Shown here piece by piece: positions 19,859 through 27,678 of a DNA stretch of 64,000 bases (within the stretch, counting starts at the first letter, position 1; each line of letters begins with the position of its first letter). This stretch comes from Sulfitobacter marinus (GTDB lineage: Bacteria > Pseudomonadota > Alphaproteobacteria > Rhodobacterales > Rhodobacteraceae). The notes under the pieces were generated by a model that was not told the DNA's origin, made no database searches, and saw only the letters and a program-made list of their open reading frames with translations. A program made the position numbers and the translations under genes. The stretch spans positions 620,001-684,000 of the forward strand of contig NZ_FPAJ01000002.1 of the NCBI RefSeq assembly GCF_900116285.1, written 5' to 3'.

Positions 19859-20032
19859 TGCTAAATCATGCCTTTTGTGTGACGTTAATGTGCCTAAAAT
19901 CCACTTTGCAATATGATTGTGGCGGCAACGGGTCAAGTGCGTGGTCTTTTGCTGGCATTCCGCATGTGAACTTTGCTGGTGCTGGCCGCGTTAAAAATGA
20001 TACGAGCAATCTGATATCAGGAGGGACACAAG

Positions 20033-20812
20033 ATGGATTTGGGAATCAAAGGCAAACGTGCATTGGTATGCGCATCGTCCAAAGGGCTGGGACTGGGTTG
20101 CGCAGAGGCATTGGCCGAAGCAGGTGTTGATCTGGTGATGAACGCCCGCGGCGGTGACGCGCTGCAAGCGGCAGCCGAGCGGATCAGGCAGGATTACGGG
20201 GTAGAGGTCACGACCATTGTCGCTGATATTGCCACCGAAGACGGGCAAAAGCTGGTGCTGGACGGCGCAGGGCAGATCGACATTCTGGTCAATAACGCAG
20301 GCGGCCCGCCCCCTGGCATGTGGCAAGACTGGGATCGTGACGATTTCATCAAGGCGCTGGATGCGAACATGTTGACCCCCATCGCGATGATCAAAGCGCT
20401 GGTGCCCGCCATGATGGACCGGGGCTGGGGCCGTGTGGTGAACATTACCTCGCAATCCGTGCGCGCGCCAATTGGCGTTCTGGGGCTGAGCAACTCTGCA
20501 CGCACCGGTCTGACCGGATATGTCGCGGGCACCTCGCGTCAGGTGGCGGGCAAGGGCGTGACCATTAACAACCTGTTGCCCGGTATTCACGCCACAGACC
20601 GCGCTGATGCGCTGGACGGTGCTGTCGTCAAGCAAAAGGGCATCACGCTGGAGGAAGCACGCAGCGAGCGGGCGCAAGGCATCCCTGCTGGACGCTATGG
20701 CACACGCGGGGAGTTCGGAGCGGCCTGTGCCTTTCTTTGTTCGCAACATGCGGGTTTCATCGTAGGGCAGAATCTGCTGCTGGATGGCGGCGCGACCAAT
20801 CTGACGATGTAA
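20033..20812 (+). CDS. SDR-family oxidoreductase with altered active site
   Basis: A 259-residue Rossmann-fold short-chain dehydrogenase/reductase. The cofactor loop is SSKGLGLG (TGxxxGxG in classical members), the NNAGG motif is intact, and the catalytic serine is in ITSQS. The classical YxxxK is not where expected: the helix reads LSNSARTGLTGY, so Ser and Arg take the places of Tyr and Lys. A subfamily with this pattern is known among SDRs annotated as oxoacyl-ACP-reductase-like, but its chemistry is unclear. The ATG at 20033 follows AGGAGGG. It is followed by a hairpin without a U-run. Confidence 0.88.
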   Translation: MDLGIKGKRALVCASSKGLGLGCAEALAEAGVDLVMNARGGDALQAAAERIRQDYGVEVTTIVADIATEDGQKLVLDGAGQIDILVNNAGGPPPGMWQDWDRDDFIKALDANMLTPIAMIKALVPAMMDRGWGRVVNITSQSVRAPIGVLGLSNSARTGLTGYVAGTSRQVAGKGVTINNLLPGIHATDRADALDGAVVKQKGITLEEARSERAQGIPAGRYGTRGEFGAACAFLCSQHAGFIVGQNLLLDGGATNLTM

Positions 20813-20821
20813 AACCTTTGT

Positions 20822-20852
20822 CGGCAGCGGGGCTCTCTGGGTGCCGCTGCCG
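20822..20852 (+). terminator. Stem-loop after the SDR gene
   Basis: CGGCAGCGG at 20822-20830 pairs perfectly with CCGCTGCCG at 20844-20852. There is no U-run behind it, so it is either a factor-dependent terminator or an mRNA-stabilising hairpin between the SDR and symporter genes. Confidence 0.45.
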
Positions 20853-20971
20853 CTCAACCGGCAATTGCTACAGGCGATCACAATTGCGACAGGCCAGATG
20901 TGACCAGATGGCGTGGGGGCGGCGGCTCGGCTAGGTTTTTCTGCAAAGAATTTAATCAAAGGTATCCCACA

Positions 20972-22330
20972 ATGGTCCCCGTAATCTTCATCGCCGTTTT
21001 TGGCGTCATCGTTGTGGCCAGCCTGTTGGTCGCACCGCGCCGTGTTTCAATCGAAGGGTTCTTTGGCGGGGTGACGTCGGCGGGCCATGCGCCGGGGCTT
21101 TGGACATTGGTGCTAAGCCAGGTCACCACATGGATTTTTGCCCGTTCGCTGATGAACGCGGCGATTTTGGGATATTACTACGGCATCGCGGGCACCTTGG
21201 CCTATGCCGCCTATTACGGATCATTTCTGACAGGCGGCTTTATCGTGGGCCGTCTGCGCGAAAACGGGTCAATGTCGGTGCAAGACTGGCTTGGCGCGCG
21301 GTTTGGGGCGGCTGGCAATGGCTGCTATAATCTGGTCATCGCGCTGCGCCTCTTGTCCGAAGTCTTTGCCAACCTGCTGGTCGTCGGGCTGATTTTTAAT
21401 GCCGTATTGGCAGGCAGTGGCACGACCGCGATCCTGATCGTCGCCCTTATGGGCCTTGTCTATTCCGCTTGGGGTGGCCTGTCTGCGGCGCTGCGCACGG
21501 ACGTGTTGCAGATGCTGGTGTTTCTGGTCGTCTTTGGCGTGGCCTTTGTTTTTTTGGTCGCCAGCCCCGGTTTCGATCTGGGCGCGGTAGTCACGGCACC
21601 CGGCACGGCAGGCAGCTATAATGGTTGGGTATTGCTGGCGGTGGCGTTGTTGCAGGTTTTCTCCTATCCCGCGCATGACCCTGTGATGATGGATCGTGGT
21701 TTCATCGCGGACCGGGACACAACACGCCGTTCTTTCCTGCATGCCTTCTGGATATCGACACTCTGCATTATCGGCTTTGGCTTTTTCGGCATTCAGGCCA
21801 GCCTTGTCGGGGTCGAATACGAGGGCGAATTAATCGGCACTTGGGGCAAGATGTTCCCGGCTTGGGTCTTTGGCGCGCTGATGATTTCATTGCTGGTCTC
21901 AGCACTTAGCACGTTGGATTCCGCGCTGGCATCAGCCGCACGGCTGGTGGTCGAAGAGTTGAAGCTGGTCCCGCGCAGCCTGAATGGTGGGCGCATGGTC
22001 ATGGTGGTCTTTATGATCGCGGGTGCTGCGCTGACCTTGTGGGGGAATGCGACGCTGTTTGATGCCGTGGCCGTGTCTGGCACCGCGTCAATGTTTCTGA
22101 CGCCTGTGCTCATCGTGGGGCTGGTGATGGGGCGGCAGATTGCGGGCTGGTCTTATTTCGGGGCCTTTGGTGCGGCGATGTTGGGGGCGTTTGCCTATTT
22201 CGGGCGGGGCTGGACCCTGTTCGCCGCGATCTTGCCAGAGGGTCACAAATACGAACAATTGCTGGCCATCTGTGTGGTCGTTTTGGTCGCAGGCTTTGCA
22301 GCGGTGCTTGCGGGCGCGCGGCGGGGCTGA
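20972..22330 (+). CDS. Sodium:solute symporter family protein
   Basis: A 452-residue integral membrane protein with about 12-13 helices of the SSS (LeuT-fold) family, which imports solutes with sodium. The N-terminus MVPVIFIAVFGVIVVA is the first helix; RSLMNAAILGYYYGIAG and the SALSTLDSALASAARLVVEE region are typical of the family, the latter carrying sodium-site Ser/Thr residues. I chose the ATG at 20972 because AAAGG lies ten bases upstream and a longer frame from 20900 adds only charged residues. The substrate cannot be told from sequence. It is followed after 42 bases by an ABC ATPase. Confidence 0.88.
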   Translation: MVPVIFIAVFGVIVVASLLVAPRRVSIEGFFGGVTSAGHAPGLWTLVLSQVTTWIFARSLMNAAILGYYYGIAGTLAYAAYYGSFLTGGFIVGRLRENGSMSVQDWLGARFGAAGNGCYNLVIALRLLSEVFANLLVVGLIFNAVLAGSGTTAILIVALMGLVYSAWGGLSAALRTDVLQMLVFLVVFGVAFVFLVASPGFDLGAVVTAPGTAGSYNGWVLLAVALLQVFSYPAHDPVMMDRGFIADRDTTRRSFLHAFWISTLCIIGFGFFGIQASLVGVEYEGELIGTWGKMFPAWVFGALMISLLVSALSTLDSALASAARLVVEELKLVPRSLNGGRMVMVVFMIAGAALTLWGNATLFDAVAVSGTASMFLTPVLIVGLVMGRQIAGWSYFGAFGAAMLGAFAYFGRGWTLFAAILPEGHKYEQLLAICVVVLVAGFAAVLAGARRG

Positions 22331-22372
22331 TAGCGGTTTTCCGAGCGGATTGATCGGATAAGACAGCAGCCC

Positions 22373-23458
22373 ATGACGGAAGTTCAGCCTCGGCTTGAAA
22401 TCAAAAACCTCAAGCGTAGCTATGGCGGGCGCCCTGTTGTGGACGACGTCAGCCTGAAAATCATGCCCGGCCAAGTGACCTGCCTTTTGGGGCCGTCGGG
22501 GTGTGGGAAATCGACCACCTTGCGGATGATTGCCGGCGTTGAGATGCAAGATAGCGGCACGATCCATGTGGATGGCAAGCTGATTTGCGACACCGTGTTT
22601 CGCGTCCCGCCAGAGCGGCGCGAAATTGGCCTGATGTTTCAGGACTTTGCCCTGTTTCCGCATCTTACTGTTGCTGGCAATGTCGGATTTGGCCTGAAAA
22701 CCGGCACCAAAGCCGAGCGCCGCGCGCGGATCGAAGAATTGCTGGAGCGGGTGGATCTGCTGCGGTTTATCGACGGCTATCCGCATCAGTTGTCGGGCGG
22801 CGAACAGCAGCGTGTGGCGCTTGCCCGCGCCTTGGCACCGCGCCCTAAAATTATGCTGATGGACGAGCCGTTTTCCGGGCTTGATAACCGTCTGCGCGAT
22901 GACATCCGTGATGAAACGCTGGGTATCCTCAAGGAAGAGGGGACCGCAGTTTTGCTGGTTACCCATGAGCCTGAAGAAGCGATGCGCATGGCGGACGAAA
23001 TCGCCCTGATGCGCGACGGCAAGATCGTCCAGCAAGGCGCGCCCTATAATGTTTATACGCGGCCAATTGACCGGGCTGCGGTGGCGTTTTTTTCGGATGC
23101 GAATGTGTTGCGGGCAGAAGTATCAGGCGCGCTGGCCCAAACACCTTTCGGGCGCTTTCTGGCTCCGGGTATCCCGGACGGCACCAAAGTGGACATCGTA
23201 TTTCGCCCACAACATGTGCGGATCGATTTCGACCGGGCAGGCAAGGGGCCATTGCCCACGGCGACCGATGGCACGGCTGCACGGGCGGTGGTCGCACGGG
23301 CGCGGTTTATGGGCAACGAAAGCCTTGTTGAATTCGTGATGGATTATGACGGCAGCACCCTGCGCGCGACCGTGCCCAACGTGTTTTTGCCGCAACCGGG
23401 GTCGGTGATGTGGTTGACGGTCCGGCGCGACCGCTGTTTCGTATTTCCAGCAAGCTGA
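22373..23458 (+). CDS. ABC transporter ATP-binding protein (ferric/putrescine-type)
   Basis: A 361-residue ABC ATPase with all signatures: Walker A GPSGCGKST near residue 40, Q-loop MFQDFALFPHLT, signature LSGGEQQRVALARAL, Walker B IMLMDEPFSGLD and the switch histidine in LLVTHEPEEA. The C-terminal ~120 residues form a TOBE-like regulatory domain (DIVFRPQHVRIDF). This resembles the FbpC/PotA class of importer ATPases. No permease or binding-protein gene is in the neighbourhood, so it either serves a transporter encoded elsewhere or is an orphan. It ends 10 bases before two Lin0512-type genes in the same direction. Confidence 0.9.
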   Translation: MTEVQPRLEIKNLKRSYGGRPVVDDVSLKIMPGQVTCLLGPSGCGKSTTLRMIAGVEMQDSGTIHVDGKLICDTVFRVPPERREIGLMFQDFALFPHLTVAGNVGFGLKTGTKAERRARIEELLERVDLLRFIDGYPHQLSGGEQQRVALARALAPRPKIMLMDEPFSGLDNRLRDDIRDETLGILKEEGTAVLLVTHEPEEAMRMADEIALMRDGKIVQQGAPYNVYTRPIDRAAVAFFSDANVLRAEVSGALAQTPFGRFLAPGIPDGTKVDIVFRPQHVRIDFDRAGKGPLPTATDGTAARAVVARARFMGNESLVEFVMDYDGSTLRATVPNVFLPQPGSVMWLTVRRDRCFVFPAS

Positions 23459-23468
23459 AAGGGCTCCC

Positions 23469-23822
23469 ATGACGCAAACACTGATGGTGGAATTCGGTAT
23501 GGGATCGTCCCTGCGCCGTGCCGATTATACGCAAGCGGCTGAACGGGCGGTGCGCGATGCGCTTTGGCATAACTCGATCAATCTGGCCGAGCTGTTCGGC
23601 TTTGATAAATCCGCGATGAAAATCAGGCTGGATGTGGGGGTGCAGCAGCCGGATCAGGTTGACGCAGATGTGCTGCGCGCGGTGTTTCCTTACGGCGATG
23701 TCACTGTGAATGTGCAACGCGGCGGCTTGGATGTGCCGCGCCCTGACGGCGACGGCAACCCGACGATCATGGCGAATGTGGCGCTGTCCGTGTCCTTTGA
23801 CATGGAGCGCGCCGATGTCTGA
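23469..23822 (+). CDS. Lin0512-type conserved protein, copy 1
   Basis: A 117-residue protein that starts MTQTLMVEFGMGSSLRRADYTQAA and continues ERAVRDALWHNSINL. It resembles the Lin0512 family of conserved proteins without assigned function. The hallmark EFGMG motif lies at residues 8-12 and DPDQVD-like PDQVDAD in the middle. It is followed immediately by a paralogue: its last eight bases overlap the next start. The pair probably forms a heteromer or arose by duplication. No signal peptide or membrane segment. Function unknown. Confidence 0.8.
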   Translation: MTQTLMVEFGMGSSLRRADYTQAAERAVRDALWHNSINLAELFGFDKSAMKIRLDVGVQQPDQVDADVLRAVFPYGDVTVNVQRGGLDVPRPDGDGNPTIMANVALSVSFDMERADV

Positions 23823-24177
23823 ACAACGCATTATCATCGAGATGGGCATGGGCAACGATCTGCATGGCATGGATTACACCAAAGCCTGCGCCCGCGCGAT
23901 TGAAGACGCCTTGCGCCATTCCTCATTGCCACTGTTTGGTGTGCTGGATCTGCCCCATGATGCAATGCGGGTGCAGGTCACGGTCGCGGTGCAGGACCCC
24001 GATCAGGTGGATATCGATGCGCTGGCGGCCAAACTGCCGCGCGGTCGTGCGCAGGTGAGGACCGTTTTCGGCGGTTTGAACGTGCCCAGCGGGGATGAGG
24101 TGATCGTCGTCGCGCAGGCCAGCGTCGAGGCGTTTTTGCCCAAACAGGATGGTTGGCGTTTGCGGGATCCGTCGTAA
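23815..24177 (+). CDS. Lin0512-type conserved protein, copy 2
   Basis: A 120-residue paralogue of the preceding protein. Matching positions include EMGMGNDLHGMDYTKAC (against EFGMGSSLRRADYTQAA), AIEDALRHSSL and QDPDQVDIDALAAKLP. The ATG at 23815 overlaps the stop of copy 1 (ATGTCTGA), so translation is coupled. This copy retains the LHG motif that looks more ancestral; copy 1 has lost it. It is convergent with the WYL regulator nine bases away. I cannot assign a function. Confidence 0.8.
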   Translation: MSEQRIIIEMGMGNDLHGMDYTKACARAIEDALRHSSLPLFGVLDLPHDAMRVQVTVAVQDPDQVDIDALAAKLPRGRAQVRTVFGGLNVPSGDEVIVVAQASVEAFLPKQDGWRLRDPS

Positions 24178-24185
24178 AAGAGATT

Positions 24186-24860
24186 CTATGCCTTCGGCGA
24201 GGATTTTATGCCATTTGGAATTTGACCCTGTGGGGTAAACAGTTCCGGCAGTGGCTCCGCATGTTCGATGAGGTCCAAACGCAGGGCGACGTCGATGTTT
24301 TGGCTTTCGTCCCACCCTTTTAGAATCCAACTGCGGGCGTGGTGTTGCAGGGACGCCGGGTGCAGGATCAGGCTGCGGAGGGTCGCGCCGGGGCTATTGT
24401 AAACGATCTTGAGCTTTTGACGGGCACGGATGGCGGCGCGCAGGATCGGCAGGTGGCCCATACCACGGGCGGCGTTGGCAAAGGGGTGTTCGATCTGCTG
24501 CCAATCGCTGGTTGGTGGCGTGGCTTCCAGCGGAAGGCTGGCGTCGATCTTGGCCGTCAGCGACGTGGCTGCGGATTTCAGGGCAGGGTCGGTGGTTTCC
24601 AGCACAATGGCGAGGGCAAGCTGCAAGGCCTCGATCTCCGGATCGGTCAGAGTGAGTGGGGGTAGCGTCGTGGCACGGGTAAGCCGGTAGCCCGCGCCGC
24701 GGGTTCCGTTCACAGGCACGCCTGAGGATTGCAACCGCCCGATGTCGCGGTAGAGCGTGCGCAGTGACACGCCTTGCGCCTCCGCCAGATCCTCGGCCCG
24801 GTGCAGGGCATAATCGCTCAATGTGGTGAGCAGGGCAAAAAGGCGGTCGGAACGGTTCAT
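24186..24860 (-). CDS. YafY-type HTH/WYL-domain transcriptional regulator
   Basis: A 224-residue protein. Residues 1-60 form an HTH_11/DeoR-like winged helix (MNRSDRLFALLTTLSDY, then LAEAQGVSLRTLYRDIGRLQ), and the remaining part is the ligand-sensing region typical of YafY-like regulators, ending in a WYL-related segment (SWILKGWDESQNIDVALRLD). Such proteins repress or activate neighbouring operons in response to small ligands or nucleic acids. Its last codons (SSPKA) are encoded by the dispersed repeat copy B. The nearest divergent target is tatA, but no operator is evident. Confidence 0.88.
   Translation of the reverse strand: MNRSDRLFALLTTLSDYALHRAEDLAEAQGVSLRTLYRDIGRLQSSGVPVNGTRGAGYRLTRATTLPPLTLTDPEIEALQLALAIVLETTDPALKSAATSLTAKIDASLPLEATPPTSDWQQIEHPFANAARGMGHLPILRAAIRARQKLKIVYNSPGATLRSLILHPASLQHHARSWILKGWDESQNIDVALRLDLIEHAEPLPELFTPQGQIPNGIKSSPKA
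24190..24213 (+). repeat. Dispersed repeat, copy B (partial)
   Basis: GCCTTCGGCGAGGATTTTATG matches the 5' two-thirds of the dispersed repeat; the AAGCCAGAGAAG part is lost. It lies at the convergent end of the second Lin0512 gene and the WYL regulator and supplies the last codons of the latter on the opposite strand. Confidence 0.75.
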
Positions 24861-25071
24861 GGGGACTTTGTGGCATAAAACTGCGGTGTGGCCAAGATAA
24901 CTGCCAAAAAACTGTCAGTTGTTGGCGTGCGCTACGCCCAGAGGCTTGAAACAGGCGCAATTCGCAGAGTTGAGCAGTGTTTCCCACTTCAAGCCGGCCC
25001 CGGTCGCGCCTAAACAGAATGGGATTTGGACGCTTATGGTGCGTCCGCCTGTTTTGGATGTGGAGAAAACT

Positions 25072-25308
25072 ATGCTTAATAATATCGGCCTTCCTGGCCT
25101 TCTGTTGATCGCTGTTGTTGTGCTGGTCCTGTTTGGACGCGGCAAGATTTCCAGCCTGATGGGTGAAGTTGGCAAAGGCATCACCAGCTTTAAGAAGGGC
25201 ATTAACGAAGGTGAGGAAGACATCAAGAACGCCAGCGATGACACTGCTGAGCTGTCTGATGATGCGGCCGCTGTGACTGAGATCAAGACCGACAAGGACA
25301 AGGTATAA
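25072..25308 (+). CDS. tatA: Sec-independent protein translocase subunit TatA
   Basis: Pore-forming subunit of the twin-arginine translocase, 78 residues. It has one N-terminal membrane helix ([19 protein letters not shown]), the conserved FGRGK hinge and an amphipathic helix [13 protein letters not shown], then an acidic tail. The ATG at 25072 is supported by GGAG at 25062-25065; the longer open frame from 24919 is not TatA-like. It ends six bases before tatB, so tatA, tatB and tatC form one operon. Confidence 0.96.
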   Translation: MLNNIGLPGLLLIAVVVLVLFGRGKISSLMGEVGKGITSFKKGINEGEEDIKNASDDTAELSDDAAAVTEIKTDKDKV

Positions 25309-25314
25309 CCTGCC

Positions 25315-25917
25315 ATGTTTGATATGGGGTGGTCGGAGTTATTGGTCGTTGGCGTCGTGGCCTTGATCGTGGTGGGGCCCAAGGACCTGCCTGTCTTGTT
25401 TCGCAAGGTGGGCCAGTTTGTCGGCAAAGCCAAAGGCATGGCGCGCGAGTTTAGCAGTGCCATGAATGACGCCGCAGACGATACCGGCATGCGTGAGATG
25501 TCATCGGGGTTGAACAAGTCGCTTAAGGCGGCAACAAATCCGTTGGGCACCGCAATGGACGAGGTCAAATCGGCGACTAAATCCCTGACCAACATCGACC
25601 CCGACAGCGAGACCGGCAAATTGGCGGCCAAGCGCGCAGAAGACGCCAAAAAGATGCAGGCCGTGCGCGACCGCACCATTGCAGAGCGTAAGCAGCGCGA
25701 GGCCAAAGAGGCCTTGGCGGCAGCGGATGCAGAAGTGTCGAAGCTGGCCAAGCCTGCGGCCAAGAAGGCTCCAGCCAAGAAAGCGGCAGCGAAACCGGCA
25801 GCGGCGAAAAAAGCGCCTGCCAAGAAGGCTGCTGCCCCCAAAGCTGCGGCGGCGAAAAAGCCGGCAGCCAAGAAACCCGCGGCCAAAAAGCCAGCGGCAA
25901 AAAAGAGTGATACATGA
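25315..25917 (+). CDS. tatB: Sec-independent protein translocase subunit TatB with Lys/Ala-rich tail
   Basis: Substrate-recognition subunit of the Tat pathway, 200 residues. The N-terminal helix ([21 protein letters not shown]) contains the TatB GPKDLP hinge, and the amphipathic helix [15 protein letters not shown] follows. The last ~55 residues are an almost pure Ala-Lys-Pro repeat (units like [11 protein letters not shown]), resembling bacterial histone H1-like or PHA-granule phasin tails, and unusual for TatB. The stop overlaps the tatC start by four bases. Confidence 0.95.
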   Translation: MFDMGWSELLVVGVVALIVVGPKDLPVLFRKVGQFVGKAKGMAREFSSAMNDAADDTGMREMSSGLNKSLKAATNPLGTAMDEVKSATKSLTNIDPDSETGKLAAKRAEDAKKMQAVRDRTIAERKQREAKEALAAADAEVSKLAKPAAKKAPAKKAAAKPAAAKKAPAKKAAAPKAAAAKKPAAKKPAAKKPAAKKSDT

Positions 25918-26786
25918 CTGCTTCGGACGATATAGACGACAGCGCCGCCCCGCTGATCGAGCATCTGGCAGAGTTGCGCACGCGGCTAATCCATTCGGTG
26001 ATCGCGTTTATCATCGGGATGGTGATCTGTTTTACCGTTTGGAATCCGATATTTAACTTCCTGACCCATCCGCTGTGTTCGGCCATGGCCGAGCGCGGCC
26101 AAGAGGATTGCGGGCTGATCCTGATCAAGCTGCAGGAAGGCTTCTTTGTCGCGATTTCGATCTCGCTTTTGGGCGGTCTGGTTTTGGGTTTCCCCTATAT
26201 CAGCTATCAGCTGTGGCGGTTTGTGGCACCGGGGCTGTATAAAAATGAAAAGGGCGCGTTTCTGCCCTTCCTCATTTCCAGCCCGTTGATGTTTTTCTTG
26301 GGCGCGGCCTTTGCGTTTTATGTGGTCACACCGCTGGCGTTCGATTTCTTCCTGGGGTTCCAGCAAGCGGGCACCTTGGTGGGGGATACGGGGCCTGACG
26401 GTCAGGGTATTGCCGCGATTGCCTTTCAGGGGTCTGCGCAGGAATACCTTAGCCTGACGATCAAATTCATCGTGGCATTTGGCCTGTGTTTCCAGCTGCC
26501 TGTGTTGCTGACACTGATGGGCAAGGCCGGATTGGTAAGTTCCGAAGGCCTTGGTAATGTGCGCAAATATGCGGTTGTTGGCATCTTGGTACTGGCCGCT
26601 TTGGTGACGCCGCCGGATGTAATTACGCAGGTCATTTTATTCGTGGTGGTCTATGGGCTTTACGAAGTGTCGATCATGCTGGTGCGCCGTGTCGAACGGC
26701 AGCGCGAGGCCAAGCTGCGCGCCGAGGGTTATTACGATGACGAAGACCCCATGTTTGCGGAATTCGACGAGGACGACGACAAGTGA
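25914..26786 (+). CDS. tatC: Sec-independent protein translocase subunit TatC
   Basis: Core receptor of the twin-arginine translocase, which binds the RR signal peptide. It is 290 residues long with six membrane helices. The conserved N-terminal [12 protein letters not shown] region, [21 protein letters not shown] in the first cytoplasmic loop and the PPDVITQ motif near the C-terminus are all present. An acidic C-terminal tail ([14 protein letters not shown]) follows the last helix. It overlaps both neighbours by four bases, so it is translationally coupled with tatB and with the downstream ATPase gene. Confidence 0.97.
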   Translation: MTASDDIDDSAAPLIEHLAELRTRLIHSVIAFIIGMVICFTVWNPIFNFLTHPLCSAMAERGQEDCGLILIKLQEGFFVAISISLLGGLVLGFPYISYQLWRFVAPGLYKNEKGAFLPFLISSPLMFFLGAAFAFYVVTPLAFDFFLGFQQAGTLVGDTGPDGQGIAAIAFQGSAQEYLSLTIKFIVAFGLCFQLPVLLTLMGKAGLVSSEGLGNVRKYAVVGILVLAALVTPPDVITQVILFVVVYGLYEVSIMLVRRVERQREAKLRAEGYYDDEDPMFAEFDEDDDK

Positions 26787-27622
26787 TCGATGACCCGTTA
26801 GATCGCATTGCAGCGGCGCTTGAGAGGATATCTCCTGCGCCGCTGGAGGCCCCCGACTTTGACGGGGCCGGGGCTTTTGTCTGGCAGACCGGACCGGATC
26901 AATTGGTGCCTGTGCCAAAGGTCAGCAAGATTGATCTGGACTTGCTGGTGGGCGTCGATCGCGCGCGCGATACCTTGTTGGCCAATACCGCACAATTCGC
27001 CGCTGGTTTACCTGCCAATAACGCGTTGCTATGGGGCGCGCGAGGTATGGGGAAATCCAGCCTTGTCAAAGCGGTACATGCCCATGTTCAGGCGACGCAT
27101 AGCGCGTTGCGCATTGTCGAATTGCAGCGCGAGGACCTGCCTTCGGTGGGGCGTTTGCTGGCCCATCTGCGCGATGCGCCGCACCGGTTTATTCTGTTCT
27201 GTGACGATCTGAGCTTTGGCAATGATGATGCGCAGTACAAGTCGCTCAAGGCGGTGTTGGATGGTGGGATCGAGGGGCGGCCTGATAACGTAGTGCTCTA
27301 TGCCACGTCGAACCGCCGTCATTTGATGCCACGCGACATGATCGAAAACGAACGCGGTTCCGCGATCAATCCAGCCGAAGCGGTCGAGGAAAAGGTTTCG
27401 CTGTCAGACCGGTTCGGCCTGTGGCTGGGCTTTCATGCCTGCGACCAGCAGCAGTATCTAGAGATGATCCAGGGCTATTGCGATGCGCATGAGGTCGATA
27501 TTGATCCGGCGACGCTGCAGGCCGAGGCCATCGAATGGCAGGCGACACGCGGGTCGCGGTCGGGCAGGGTGGCTTGGCAGTATTTCGTTGATCTGGCGGG
27601 CCGTCGCGGCGTGACGCTGTAA
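26783..27622 (+). CDS. DUF815-type ATP-binding protein
   Basis: A 279-residue AAA-like ATPase. The Walker A loop GARGMGKSS is at residues 85-92, and the Walker B-like [10 protein letters not shown] is near residue 140. The region [17 protein letters not shown] and the [28 protein letters not shown] segment are characteristic of DUF815 proteins. The function of this family is not established. The start overlaps tatC by four bases, so it is expressed with the Tat translocase; a role in Tat function has not been shown and is only suggested by context. Confidence 0.88.
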   Translation: MIDDPLDRIAAALERISPAPLEAPDFDGAGAFVWQTGPDQLVPVPKVSKIDLDLLVGVDRARDTLLANTAQFAAGLPANNALLWGARGMGKSSLVKAVHAHVQATHSALRIVELQREDLPSVGRLLAHLRDAPHRFILFCDDLSFGNDDAQYKSLKAVLDGGIEGRPDNVVLYATSNRRHLMPRDMIENERGSAINPAEAVEEKVSLSDRFGLWLGFHACDQQQYLEMIQGYCDAHEVDIDPATLQAEAIEWQATRGSRSGRVAWQYFVDLAGRRGVTL

Positions 27623-27635
27623 CCATGTCTGCGTT

Positions 27636-27649
27636 AGGGGCTGACCCCT
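27636..27649. terminator. Short hairpin between the DUF815 and nlpD-like genes
   Basis: AGGGG at 27636-27640 and CCCCT at 27645-27649 form a five-base stem with loop CTGA between two convergent genes. There is no U-run, so termination is uncertain. Confidence 0.3.
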
Positions 27650-27678
27650 TCGCCCTGTTTAGGACATCGGGAAGCGGA

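Noticed and set aside
24915..25964. 349-codon leftward frame opposite tatA and tatB, with a repetitive Ala/Phe/Leu-rich segment
   Set aside because: The repetition is the reverse complement of the Lys/Ala tail of TatB; not a gene.
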